A program made the translations under genes and the position numbers. 64,000 bases of DNA from Bacillota bacterium (GTDB lineage Bacteria; Bacillota; UBA4882; UBA8346). Shown piece by piece: positions 25,845 through 34,592 of this stretch (positions are counted from its first letter, which is position 1; the number at the start of each line of letters is the position of its first letter). The stretch is from positions 1 through 64,000 of the forward strand of contig JAEXFN010000004.1 in assembly GCA_023400055.1 (NCBI GenBank), in the 5' to 3' direction. The notes below the pieces were generated by a model, which ran no database searches, had not been told where the DNA came from, and was given only the letters and a program-made list of their open reading frames with translations.

Positions 25845-25883
25845 AATTGGTCCAATTATAAGATGAATTGGTAAGTAAATCAA
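25845..25883 (-). promoter_or_regulatory. Promoter and operator of the TetR-HlyD-MFS operon
   Basis: On the minus strand TTGATT, 17 bases and TATAAT (25855-25883) make a near-ideal promoter. The palindrome AATTGG-T-CCAATT (25845-25857) overlaps the -10 box, and another half site GAATTGG lies within the spacer. Confidence 0.7.
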
Positions 25884-26034
25884 GTGACTGACTGTTAACA
25901 ATGATTAAATATCTCTGGTAGCAGCCACGCCTCTCCTGGCGGTGCCATGCCATTGATACCGTGTCGCGAAGGCCCAATTGTGGTCAGTAAGGACTAGCCG
26001 GAAAATTTGGTTCCGGCCGGTCCAACAGTTATCA

Positions 26035-29000
26035 TTAAACCTCTTCCACTGCAGCTACCTTCGGCCGGCGCAAGACCGCTTTCAACTTAGCGCTATACTT
26101 ATCCACCAGCAGGTAGATCACCGGCACCAGCACCAGCGTCATCAGCATCGAGACGCTTAAGCCGCCGATAAGCGCCCAGCCCAGGCCGCGCTTGTATTCG
26201 GCTCCGGGAGCGTCGGATAAGGCGATCGGCAACATGCCGAAGATCATCGTCAGGGTGGTCATCAGGATGGGGCGGAGTCGTTCCCGGCCGGCCTCGCGCA
26301 GGGCCTGCGGCGTATCTTTCCCTTCGGCCCGCGCTTTATTGGTGAAATCCACCAATAGGATGGCGTTCTTACTCACCAGGCCGATCTGCATGATGATCCC
26401 CAGGATGCTGAAGATATTCAACGAGTTCATCGTCAAAGCCAGCGCCAGCATGGCGCCGATTACCGCCAGCGGCACCGCGAAGAGCACCACGAACGGATAA
26501 ATAAACGAATCATACAGCGCGACCATGATCAGATAGACGAAAATGATCGCCGCCACCAGCACCAGACCGAGGCTGGCAAAGGAGTTGTTCTGCTGCTCCA
26601 CGTCGCCCATATAGGAAAGCTCCGTGCCCGGCGGCAGTTTTTCCCGGGCAAGCGCCCGGTCGATATCCTCGGCAATGGTGCCGCTGGGCCGGCCGATCGC
26701 CTGCGAGGAAACGGTAATGCCGTAACTGCGGTCGATCCGCTGCAGCTTGGTCGGTCCCAACGTCTGATATACCCGAGCAAACTGTTTTAGCAGCACCGGT
26801 TGCCCGCGCCGATTCATCAGCACCATGTTCCCGATATCCTCGGTAGAGGAACGGTCGCCGGCGTCCAGCAGCACCCGGGTGGCGTATTCGGTGCCGTCCC
26901 TGTCGCGATACTTGGATTGATCGTCTCCGGTCAGCCCGATCTGCATGGCCGTTCCCACATCGGCGATGCTCAGGCCGAGCGCGGCCATTTTTTCACGGTC
27001 GATCTCCACCCGGGTCTCGGGATTGCCCTCGTCGGCCGAAAGCTTGATGTCAGCAGTGCCGGGAACTTTTTTCATCACCCGTTCCACCTGCTTGGCGGCG
27101 CGATAGGTCTGCTCCCAACTGCTGCCGCTGATCGCCAGTTGAATGGGGGCGCCGTCGGAGGTTCCCCAAAGCGTGATGGGGTAAACCCGGCATTCGACGC
27201 CCGCCACCCGTTGCAACACTTGACGGCGGATGGCCCGGCCGATCGCATCGGTGCTGCGTCCCCGTTCCGCCTTGGGCTTTAGGATCACCAGGATATCGGC
27301 GATGTTAGCGGAGGTCATTCCGATAAAGCCGCTGTTGGAAGCGCCGACATTTACGATCAGCTTTTGCACTTCCGGGTAGTGGGCCAACATCGCCTCGACC
27401 TGATGCGTCACGGCGTTAGTCTGCTCCAGTTTCACGCCGGGCGGCAGTTCCAAGGCAATGGAGAATTCGCTCCGGTCCGACTGCGGCATAAATTCGGCGC
27501 CGATGAAACGGGCGAAGAGCAACCCCAAGGAGCCCGCCAAACAAAGCAGCGCCACCAGCACCACCTGCCAGCGGTGGCCCATGCTCCATTCCAGCAATTG
27601 CAGGTAAGTATGGATCAAACGTTGATATTGACCTTCGAACCAGGCGCCAAACTTGCCCATCAGGCTGCCAGCGCTCAACTGTTCCAGCTTGCTGAAACGG
27701 GAAGCCAGCATCGGCGTAACGGTAAAGGAGACGAATAGGCTCATCAAGGTGGAGATTACGACCACCAATGAAAATTCCCGCATAATGCCGCCGATTACCC
27801 CGGAGACCATGGCCAGGGGCACGAAGACCACCACGTCGACCATGGTAATGGAGAGAGCGGTGAAACCAATCTCATTCCGGCCCCGCAGCGCGGCGGTATG
27901 TTTAGCGGCGCCGTTCTCCAAGTGACGGTAGATATTCTCCAACACCACGATGGAGTCATCCACCAGGATCCCGATGACCAGCGACAGCGCCAGCAAAGTC
28001 ATCAGATTTAACGAATAGCCCAGCGCCCACATGCCGATCATCGTGGCCACCAGCGAGGCGGGAATGGCCACCATTACAATGAGCGAATTGCGGATGCTAT
28101 GGAGAAAGAGCAGCATCACCGCAGCCACCAGGAGGATGGCGATGCCCAGATCTTCTTGCACGGCATTGGCGGCGGCGATGGTAAATTCCGAGCTGTCCTG
28201 GGCCACATCGAAGTGGAGCCGCAGCCGGGCATATTCCCCTTCCAGCCGCGCGGCGGCCCGGCGGACCTGCTTGCAGACCTCTACCGCGTTGGCATCCGAC
28301 TGCTTTTGCACCAGGATTACCACGGCGGAACGGCCGTTGATCCGGCTGAAATTGGTCATTTCCTTAGTCCCGTCCTGAATCTCGGCGACATCCGCCAGCC
28401 GGATCTCCCCGCCCTGGCTCGACTGGCCGACGATCAGCCCCCGCAGTTCATCGAGGGAGCGGAATTTGCCCGCCAGCCGCACGATAAACTGGCCATCGCG
28501 GTCTTTCACTTTCCCGGTGGGGAAATCCAAGTTGGCCGCTTGCACCGCTTGGCTCAGTTGGAGCAGCGATAATCCGTAGCTCCGCAATTTCTGTGGATCG
28601 GCGTTGATCTGGATCTCCCGTTCCTCGGTACCGATCAGGGCCACCTGCCCGACCCCGGCCACCTGAGACAGCTTCGGTTGGACCGTATCCTCCAGAAAGT
28701 GGCTGAAGTCCCGCGACGGCAGATTGGAGGTGGCGCCGATCCGCAAGACCGGTTGCTCGTTGAGCGAAAGTTTGGACAGCGAAGGCGACTTGGCGCCATC
28801 CGGTAGATCGGCGGCGATCTCGTTCAGCTTGCGCTGGGCATCCTGCATGGCGAAATCAAGGTTGGCGTCTTGCTGAAACTCGACGATTACGATGGAGGCC
28901 CCTTCCTGGGAAGTAGCGTGAACCGTATTCACCTTATCCAAAGCCGAGATGGCATCCTCGATCTTTTTGGTGACGCCCGTCTCCACCTCGGCGGCGGAAG

Positions 29001-29160
29001 CCCCCGGATAGTTCGTTATAATACTGATAACCGGAATATTGATATTGGGAAGTAATTCGTATTTCAATTGACTATAGCCGAATAACCCCAGCAAGGCGAC
29101 GGCGATAAAGAGCACAATGATTAGAGAGGGCCGTTTGATCGCCAGTTCAGTAATGGACAT
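26035..29160 (-). CDS. RND family efflux pump, HAE1/AcrB type
   Basis: 1041 residues, the normal length for hydrophobe/amphiphile RND exporters with 12 membrane helices and two large periplasmic loops. Signs are the N-terminal SITELAIKRPSLIIVLFI, the helix-4 GILVDDSIVVLENIYRHLENG (the Asp pair used for proton relay), and VGLVSKNAILLVDF in the second half. Together with the adaptor gene it would expel drugs or lipophiles through an outer-membrane channel, again implying a diderm envelope. It lies 35 bases downstream of the adaptor gene. Confidence 0.94.
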   Translation of the reverse strand: MSITELAIKRPSLIIVLFIAVALLGLFGYSQLKYELLPNINIPVISIITNYPGASAAEVETGVTKKIEDAISALDKVNTVHATSQEGASIVIVEFQQDANLDFAMQDAQRKLNEIAADLPDGAKSPSLSKLSLNEQPVLRIGATSNLPSRDFSHFLEDTVQPKLSQVAGVGQVALIGTEEREIQINADPQKLRSYGLSLLQLSQAVQAANLDFPTGKVKDRDGQFIVRLAGKFRSLDELRGLIVGQSSQGGEIRLADVAEIQDGTKEMTNFSRINGRSAVVILVQKQSDANAVEVCKQVRRAAARLEGEYARLRLHFDVAQDSSEFTIAAANAVQEDLGIAILLVAAVMLLFLHSIRNSLIVMVAIPASLVATMIGMWALGYSLNLMTLLALSLVIGILVDDSIVVLENIYRHLENGAAKHTAALRGRNEIGFTALSITMVDVVVFVPLAMVSGVIGGIMREFSLVVVISTLMSLFVSFTVTPMLASRFSKLEQLSAGSLMGKFGAWFEGQYQRLIHTYLQLLEWSMGHRWQVVLVALLCLAGSLGLLFARFIGAEFMPQSDRSEFSIALELPPGVKLEQTNAVTHQVEAMLAHYPEVQKLIVNVGASNSGFIGMTSANIADILVILKPKAERGRSTDAIGRAIRRQVLQRVAGVECRVYPITLWGTSDGAPIQLAISGSSWEQTYRAAKQVERVMKKVPGTADIKLSADEGNPETRVEIDREKMAALGLSIADVGTAMQIGLTGDDQSKYRDRDGTEYATRVLLDAGDRSSTEDIGNMVLMNRRGQPVLLKQFARVYQTLGPTKLQRIDRSYGITVSSQAIGRPSGTIAEDIDRALAREKLPPGTELSYMGDVEQQNNSFASLGLVLVAAIIFVYLIMVALYDSFIYPFVVLFAVPLAVIGAMLALALTMNSLNIFSILGIIMQIGLVSKNAILLVDFTNKARAEGKDTPQALREAGRERLRPILMTTLTMIFGMLPIALSDAPGAEYKRGLGWALIGGLSVSMLMTLVLVPVIYLLVDKYSAKLKAVLRRPKVAAVEEV

Positions 29161-29195
29161 GATACCACCCCGTTTACCCTCGTTTACAGCTGCCG

Positions 29196-30254
29196 TTATA
29201 TTGCTTGGACCAGTGTTACTTTTACGTTATCACTCAGATTGTTCTGGCCGTTTACCACCACGCGCTCCCCCTCGCGCAACCCCCGCAAGACGGCTAAATA
29301 GGATCCGGATTCCCGGCCGACTACGATCCGGCGCAAGCGAGCCACCCGGTCCGCCACCACATAAACTTGGGCGTCCTTGATGCTCCCTACCAATGCCTCG
29401 CGAGGAATTACCAATGTGTTTTGCTGTGCCGCAGTCTGGAAAGCGACCCGGCCGAACATCCCGGCCTTCAGCGGATGGTCCGGATCATTGCTGAAACGGA
29501 TCTCCACCGGATAAGTATGGGCTTCATCCCCCTTGGCGCTGATCGTCGCCACCCGACCTCTAAATTGTTGGCCGGGATAAACTTCGGTGCTGATCGTCAC
29601 CGGATCATCCGGTTTGACCTGAAAAACATCGGCCTCGGCCAGATTAAGTTCTACCTTTAGTTGGCTGATATCGACCACGTTAGCTATCTTCATGCCGGGC
29701 GACACCATCGTGCCCACTTCGATCTGCTTGGCGCTGATTTGGCCGGCCACCGGGGCAGTGATGCCCGAATTATTAAACTGGCGTCGGGCCGAAGTATACT
29801 TGGCTTCCGACGCTTGAAACGCTAGACGGCCGCTCTCCAGTTCCGAGAGGGAAATAATCTCCTGGTGGTAGAGCGATTCCAAGCGTTCCAGATCTTTGCG
29901 CGCTTTCTCGTAATCGATCCGCGCCGCCAGGAAATTGGCACGGGGCAGTTCATCGTCGATTTTGGCCAATAATGAACCGGCGGCCACTCGCGAACCGATG
30001 TCGACATAAACCGCTGTTACTTTACCTTGAGTCTCCGATACCACCTCGACATCCTTTTGGGCTACGATCCGGCCGACTTGAGTCCAATCGGCGGTCAAAT
30101 TCCGACGCATCACCTTATTTACCACGACCGGATAGGAAGTCAGCTCGAAGGTCTCGCTCTGCGCGGCCATCCTGGCTTTGTTGTTCAATAGTACATAGCA
30201 GATTGCGCCCAGTACCAACAACGCGCCGATTACTCCAAATAACTTTTTCCGCAC
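29196..30254 (-). CDS. RND efflux periplasmic adaptor
   Basis: 352 residues. After an N-terminal helix (LFGVIGALLVLGAICYVLL) come the adaptor elements: VGRIVAQKDVEVVSETQGKV, the lipoyl half VYVDIGSRVAAGSLLAKIDD, a short alpha-hairpin (about 105-160), GITAPVAGQISAKQIEVGTMVSPG, the barrel VKPDDPVTISTEVYPG, and a membrane-proximal domain. No lipobox is seen, so it is probably helix-anchored. It precedes the RND pump gene and follows the divergent or upstream TetR gene. Confidence 0.92.
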   Translation of the reverse strand: MRKKLFGVIGALLVLGAICYVLLNNKARMAAQSETFELTSYPVVVNKVMRRNLTADWTQVGRIVAQKDVEVVSETQGKVTAVYVDIGSRVAAGSLLAKIDDELPRANFLAARIDYEKARKDLERLESLYHQEIISLSELESGRLAFQASEAKYTSARRQFNNSGITAPVAGQISAKQIEVGTMVSPGMKIANVVDISQLKVELNLAEADVFQVKPDDPVTISTEVYPGQQFRGRVATISAKGDEAHTYPVEIRFSNDPDHPLKAGMFGRVAFQTAAQQNTLVIPREALVGSIKDAQVYVVADRVARLRRIVVGRESGSYLAVLRGLREGERVVVNGQNNLSDNVKVTLVQAI

Positions 30255-30300
30255 CCGAATTACCCCTTTCTACTCCGGTTTTTCACACCATTTTCCTTAG

Positions 30301-30317
30301 GAAACCGAATCGGTTTC
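30301..30317 (-). promoter_or_regulatory. Palindromic operator in front of the RND operon
   Basis: GAAACCGA-A-TCGGTTTC is a 17-base perfect palindrome 47 bases upstream of the adaptor start. A further half site GGGTTTCC follows at once and AACCCGATCGTTTCC lies at about 30350. Related GGAAAC/GGTTTCC halves occur upstream of the TetR gene. Confidence 0.65.
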
Positions 30318-30371
30318 TTGGGTTTCCTATTGGTTAAAAAAATAAACGTTCAAAACCCGATCGTTTCCTGA

Positions 30372-30986
30372 TTATAACGTACCTGCGGTGGCTAGTTTGG
30401 CGCGGCCTTGATCGGTAATGATGCCAACCATCATGATTTCAATGATGATATCGATCGCTTTATTTAATGAAAATCCCATCTGTGAAAGCTTCTCATAGGT
30501 CAAATGTCCCTGCAGACAATCGATGATTAACAGCACAACCGGCAAATTGGTATCTTTACAGATAAAACCCTGCTCGATTCCCTGGTGCAGCAGTTTTTCG
30601 AAATACAGCGTCAGCCGTTCGTGCGAATTGCAATGATACGACCAATCGTTAAACTTATACTTCTGTAACTCCTTCAAAAATTGCGGGCCAAACTTTGAAT
30701 TGCCCAAAACCAACAATTCCGAGAGTTGTTTGGTCTTATCCAGAAAATCGAGGTTATCGTCGTTGACCAGTTCCGATAGCTGCGCCTCCATCTCCAGGTG
30801 TTCCCGTTCCATCACTGCCTCGAGCAGACTTTCCTTGCTCGAAAAATACTTATAAATGGTTTTCTTGCTGATCTCCAACTCCTCGGCAATCTGCTGGATC
30901 GTGATATTGGAAAAACCAAATTTGAAAAACAGTTCACCCGCCCGGTCGATGATTAGCGGCTTCAGTTTATCTTCGTCATTCATCAT
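30372..30986 (-). CDS. TetR family regulator of the RND pump
   Basis: 204 residues. The N-terminal helix-turn-helix is clear (FFKFGFSNITIQQIAEELEISKKTIYKYFSSKESLLEAV, in blocks), followed by a helical sensing domain. It is immediately upstream of and co-directional with the adaptor-RND genes. GGAAAC-type half sites occur both before the adaptor and before this gene, so it probably represses both. Confidence 0.9.
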   Translation of the reverse strand: MMNDEDKLKPLIIDRAGELFFKFGFSNITIQQIAEELEISKKTIYKYFSSKESLLEAVMEREHLEMEAQLSELVNDDNLDFLDKTKQLSELLVLGNSKFGPQFLKELQKYKFNDWSYHCNSHERLTLYFEKLLHQGIEQGFICKDTNLPVVLLIIDCLQGHLTYEKLSQMGFSLNKAIDIIIEIMMVGIITDQGRAKLATAGTL

Positions 30987-31089
30987 ACGGACCTTCTTTG
31001 TTTTTTATCCTAAGTTGATGTAGAAATTGGCAAAGCCGGGGAAATCGTTTTTATTGACAATGTCACTCTGCTACTCTATTTGGTTCTTT

Positions 31090-31117
31090 GGAAACTCGTT
31101 CGGTGTTTACGGTTTCC
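31090..31117 (-). promoter_or_regulatory. Possible TetR autoregulatory site
   Basis: GGAAAC at 31090 and GGTTTCC at 31111 face each other about 105 bases upstream of the TetR start and match the arms of the palindrome at 30301. The rest of 30987-31252 shows no gene; an open frame at 31027-31332 runs into a terminator and is not credited. Confidence 0.45.
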
Positions 31118-31252
31118 ATTATAGCCGGGACTTTCCAGCCAGTCAAGTTAACAACACCATTTCAAATGACAATTTTAAACCATCCGGCAAGCGGCTTTTA
31201 TTCGCTACTGACTTGAACACGGTCCCTTTTTTCGGTGGGACACTTCCGGCGG

Positions 31253-31284
31253 CAAAAACAAAACCCGGTGGCAACACCGGGTTT
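31253..31284 (-). terminator. Terminator of the SANT-domain gene
   Basis: AAACCCGGTG-GCAA-CACCGGGTTT is a perfect ten-base stem followed on the minus strand by TTGTTTTT. It is 40 bases past the stop of the 31324-32370 gene. Confidence 0.9.
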
Positions 31285-31323
31285 CATCTTGACCCTTCAT
31301 CTTTAGGAACGGATGGACCCTTA

Positions 31324-32370
31324 TTACATTAGGACCCGCTTGCTCTTCAGGACATTACCGAATTGATCTACGGTAATCTCCAAACGATGCATGAAATCTC
31401 CCAGCGAAGCCAGTTTGGAGACGCTTTCCAGGTTCATGAAATCGGAGAGCGTCTTCTCCAGTAACTGATAAACCTCGGCCAGTTCCGTCTCGCGTTTCCG
31501 CAATTTTTCCCGTTCTTTGTCGATCACGCCATGCAAATTTTCATTCTCTTCGCTGAGCGCTTGAATCTCTTCCATCAGTTTATCTTCCCGTTTCAAGTCG
31601 CGTTCCACCGCCAAAAGGTGCTCGATGAAACCGCGCAGATCCAGTTGATGGCGTTGCTGCTCCTCCAGCTTGACCAGGCGCTGTTCATGATGCTGAACCG
31701 TCTCCGGCAACGAGGAGATTGCATAAAAGAAGGAATTATCGCCGGCCCGATTTAACGCGGCCGGTTGGCTCAGCTCCATCGCGACCGTCGGTTCAACGGC
31801 TGTTTCAAGTTCAAGCGTCGAAGCGGCCACATCCGGCTGCGGTTTTGCCAGCGGCTGCTCCGCCCGGGCAGCGGGATCCCCCAACAATTGGCGGCCGATC
31901 CGTACCAGATCCTCATCACGGTACGCCATCATTTTAACCAGGCGATAAAAGCGTAATTTCAATGCAGCTTCCGTAAAATTGCCGCCCAGGATCTGTTGCA
32001 ATTCGACGCAGGCCTGGGTCCGGGAATTGCCGAGCGCCTGGTGCTTGCAGAAAGTCTCCAAAATCATCCGGTCGATCGCTTTGGATTCCGGGTTACGTTT
32101 GCGGATTTCTCCGCCGGATTCCTCGGCATGCTTGCTTTGCATCAACTTATAATAATCCTGATTGGAGATGCCCTTTTCTTTAAGTAACCGGCAGAACTGG
32201 CTGCGCAGGGCGCTCATCGCCCGACCCAACCGCGCTGATAATTCGCGCCGTTTCTGAGGATGCCACCACGAATCAAATAATAATTGATTCTCGTCGTCGG
32301 TATAACGGGGTTTCACTTTCAACATGTTTTTTGTTGCGGATTTTGCTACAGCTAGAGCTTGCTTGGACAT
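31324..32370 (-). CDS. SANT/Myb-like DNA-binding protein with coiled coil (RsfA-like)
   Basis: 348 residues, not firmly assigned. Near residue 20, YTDDENQLLFDSWW with a following ALRSQFCRLLKEKG looks like a SANT/Myb helix set. A second helical block (MILETFCKHQALGNSRTQACVELQQILGG, then ALKLRFYRLVK) is similar in layout to RsfA, the prespore regulator. After a Pro/Ala-rich linker, residues about 235-325 form a long charged coiled coil. This plan, DNA binding followed by a coiled coil, suggests an oligomeric regulator, perhaps in sporulation. The ATG eight bases after AAGGAG is used, not the GTG three codons before it. Confidence 0.5.
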   Translation of the reverse strand: MSKQALAVAKSATKNMLKVKPRYTDDENQLLFDSWWHPQKRRELSARLGRAMSALRSQFCRLLKEKGISNQDYYKLMQSKHAEESGGEIRKRNPESKAIDRMILETFCKHQALGNSRTQACVELQQILGGNFTEAALKLRFYRLVKMMAYRDEDLVRIGRQLLGDPAARAEQPLAKPQPDVAASTLELETAVEPTVAMELSQPAALNRAGDNSFFYAISSLPETVQHHEQRLVKLEEQQRHQLDLRGFIEHLLAVERDLKREDKLMEEIQALSEENENLHGVIDKEREKLRKRETELAEVYQLLEKTLSDFMNLESVSKLASLGDFMHRLEITVDQFGNVLKSKRVLM

Positions 32371-32501
32371 TCGCTTCACTCCTTCAAGTTAATCCCTGAA
32401 ATAGGTTCATGTCTATTGTGTTACCGAATGAAGCATATTATACGGGATAACATAAAAATTTTTACATCCGCATTTCGTAATTTGGATAAGATGGCGTCCG
32501 A

Positions 32502-33242
32502 TCAACCCCCGGATTGCTTGGTTCCCCCCTGCCGCAGCGCTTGCAGATAGGTTTGCAGATCGTGGTTTTGCAGCACATTTCCCGCGGGGAACCAGAGCAG
32601 AATCTCTTGCTCGACGTGTTGATAAACTACTTCTTCCTGGGTGAAGGGCAGTTTGGCGCGTTCCGGCGGAACATACGGGACGGGATCGAAAAAATTCGTA
32701 ATCCGGTAACTTCTCGGCACCATCCGATCGTAGGCAGTTGCAAATTGATCGTCCCCCACCCGCGGACTGCCGAAATTTACCATTGCCAGATTAAAGAAAC
32801 CTGCGTGAGCGGCCAAATCCAAGGCGGCCAAGGTCGCCAAGGCAGCGCCCAGACTATGGCCGGTGATCAACAACTGCTTCCACGCCGGCAACAAACGAAT
32901 GGTTTGGATGATCTTATCCCGGACCGTTTCATATAGCTCCGTAAAGCCGGAGTGGGTCCGACCGGCCGGCAAATAGGGATACGGCACCTGCCGGAACGCC
33001 AAATCTTTCAACCACTCCCCGGCGGTGCGCGTACCGCGAAAGACCAGCACCACTTGAGAAGCGGATTCGATGACATAACCCATCAATTCCGGGAAAAGAT
33101 CGGCCTGGCCGGCCACTTGCAGCACCAGCCGGTAGCCGGCGGGAATCTCGAAAACCCCGCCCGATTCAAACTGTTCATACGCTTGAACGATACAGTCGCC
33201 CAGCCAAATGCAGAGCTCACGATCGGCTGCTTGAAACATCAT
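32502..33242 (-). CDS. Class 3 lipase-like alpha/beta hydrolase
   Basis: 246 residues without a signal peptide. The nucleophile elbow GHSLGA (S130) follows LLPAWKQLLIT, and downstream FGSPRVGDDQFATAYD and FFDPVPYVPP supply the conserved Asp region, as in fungal-type (class 3) lipases; His candidates lie in YQHV or NHDLQTY. FRGTRTAGEWLKDL forms the oxyanion-side motif. It probably acts on acyl esters inside the cell or after an unusual export route. It is transcribed alone; the preceding 540 bases contain a hairpin element also found near 51.35 kb. Confidence 0.85.
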   Translation of the reverse strand: MMFQAADRELCIWLGDCIVQAYEQFESGGVFEIPAGYRLVLQVAGQADLFPELMGYVIESASQVVLVFRGTRTAGEWLKDLAFRQVPYPYLPAGRTHSGFTELYETVRDKIIQTIRLLPAWKQLLITGHSLGAALATLAALDLAAHAGFFNLAMVNFGSPRVGDDQFATAYDRMVPRSYRITNFFDPVPYVPPERAKLPFTQEEVVYQHVEQEILLWFPAGNVLQNHDLQTYLQALRQGGTKQSGG

Positions 33243-33455
33243 CCGCTTACCGCTCCCTAATTATGATATTTCAATCATATTCGGTGCGTACGGCAAGGGT
33301 GACAGGGATTTCAACCGGACGGGGCTTCCAACCTGCCCGGATAACATAAATGGGACTTGCAGTCTATCGCCGCAAACTTTAACAGTTTTGCACTAAAAGC
33401 CATGGGATAAAGTCTCGCGAATCGGGAAACGTCTTGCCAAGAATTTTAAAACGAA

Positions 33456-33525
33456 TTTATCCCTTGCTTTTCTGAGCTTTTATGAACACTCCCGTCCTCC
33501 GGACGGAGTTTATTACAACGCTTCT
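33456..33525. repeat. Dispersed hairpin element, copy 1
   Basis: TTTATCCCTTGCTT and CTGAGC, then TTTTATGAACA, are followed by a hairpin with arms ending in GTCC/GGAC. The same words with small indels plus a hairpin of different sequence but similar shape occur at 51351-51410. The remaining bases of 33243-33647 contain nothing else I recognise. Confidence 0.5.
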
Positions 33526-33647
33526 CAATCGGACAGTTGAAATTCTTAACGGCCACTCTCTTCTGCAACATTAAATAATGACCTTGACCGCGTCAAAAGA
33601 CTGTTACCAAAAAGATTCCCCGGCCGGGACCTTTTTATGCGGGACGA

Positions 33648-33677
33648 TTGACAATTCTGTCCCGATCTTTTTATAAT
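33648..33677 (+). promoter_or_regulatory. Consensus sigma-A promoter of pspC
   Basis: Perfect TTGACA and TATAAT boxes with an 18-base spacer, about 100 bases upstream of the PspC start. Confidence 0.8.
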
Positions 33678-33781
33678 GAAGATACTTCTTGGCTCCACGC
33701 GGTTGCAATCCGCCTGGCAGCGGGACGCGGCCGCATAATTTCCGCTTTATCCGGGTACCTTGATCGAAGGGGGTAAATTTG

Positions 33782-34213
33782 ATGAGTCCCAAACGCTTGT
33801 ACCGTTCCGTCACCGACCGGCGCATCGCCGGCGTCGCCGCCGGAATCGCCGAGTATTTCGCCATTGATGTAACGTTGGTCCGTTTAATCTGGATTCTGGC
33901 AGTTATCTTCGGCGGTAGCGGCATCCTGGCCTACATCATCGCCTGGATTGTCATCCCCGAGCAGTCGGCCCGGACCGAGGCCGAAACGCCGGCCGAACAG
34001 GCCGAGCCCAATTATGCGGCCGGGCAGACCATCGACGTCTCACCCGAGCGCAACACCAATAAAATCAGCTATTTGGGGATCTTCCTAATCCTACTGGGCT
34101 TCTTCTTCCTGGTGCGGACCTTTATTCCCTGGCATCTCAGCCGGTATCTCTGGCCGTTGTTGTTGGTGGCGCTGGGAATCGCCCTGCTGGTCCCGGTCCG
34201 CCGTAAACCCTGA
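33782..34213 (+). CDS. PspC domain envelope-stress membrane protein
   Basis: 143 residues. The N-terminal PspC domain (KRLYRSVTDRRIAGVAAGIAEYF, DVTLVRLIWILAVIFGGSGILAYIIAWIVIPE, in blocks) has two hydrophobic segments; a linker and two further helices (about 95-138) follow, ending RRKP. PspC-type proteins sit in the membrane and act in envelope-stress signalling or anti-sigma-like control. The ATG follows a G-rich site by eight bases. It is a single gene with its own promoter and terminator. Confidence 0.9.
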   Translation: MSPKRLYRSVTDRRIAGVAAGIAEYFAIDVTLVRLIWILAVIFGGSGILAYIIAWIVIPEQSARTEAETPAEQAEPNYAAGQTIDVSPERNTNKISYLGIFLILLGFFFLVRTFIPWHLSRYLWPLLLVALGIALLVPVRRKP

Positions 34214-34239
34214 ATATCGCACCGGACTATCGAATTTCT

Positions 34240-34270
34240 GGCCGGCCCGCTTCGCGGAGCTGGCTTTTTT
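34240..34270 (+). terminator. Terminator of pspC
   Basis: GCCGGCCCGC pairs with GCGGAGCTGGC around a TTC loop, with one bulge and one mismatch-type pair, followed by TTTTTT. Confidence 0.65.
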
Positions 34271-34544
34271 CTACTTATCCACAGTTGTGGATTAAATCTG
34301 TGGGCATAAGGATAACTTTGCAGCATATTATAATCGTTCGGACCATTATTGCCTCGAGTCAACTCCGGAGCTCCATCCCGCTGCGATCCGTTATACTCCA
34401 TCCCCGAATTTCTTGGCTCCCCCGTTCATAAAATGAAGCGATGCTACCGCCTCATGTCGGTTTAAACGAACGATCCCAAAAAATTTTCTCACGGCGATCG
34501 AAAACGGCAGGATTTGGCCCGGCCATCGCGAATTATTTTCTCGG
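34271..34544. other. Gene-free interval upstream of the lactate regulator
   Basis: No gene, repeat or RNA recognised. It serves as spacer between pspC and the lct promoter region. Confidence 0.4.
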
Positions 34545-34560
34545 TATAGTGGTCTGACCA
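34545..34560 (+). promoter_or_regulatory. GntR operator overlapping the lct -10 box
   Basis: TATAGT (34545-34550) looks like a -10 box and runs into TGGT-CTG-ACCA (34550-34560), the classic TGGT-N3-ACCA operator form of FadR-subfamily regulators such as LldR and PdhR. No good -35 box is visible. Confidence 0.6.
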
Positions 34561-34592
34561 CCAGACTATCATTCCAGGAGGGATATCCGTCC

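Noticed and set aside
31027..31332. Plus-strand frame of about 100 codons
   Set aside because: It runs through the terminator at 31253-31284 and the TetR upstream region and matches nothing.
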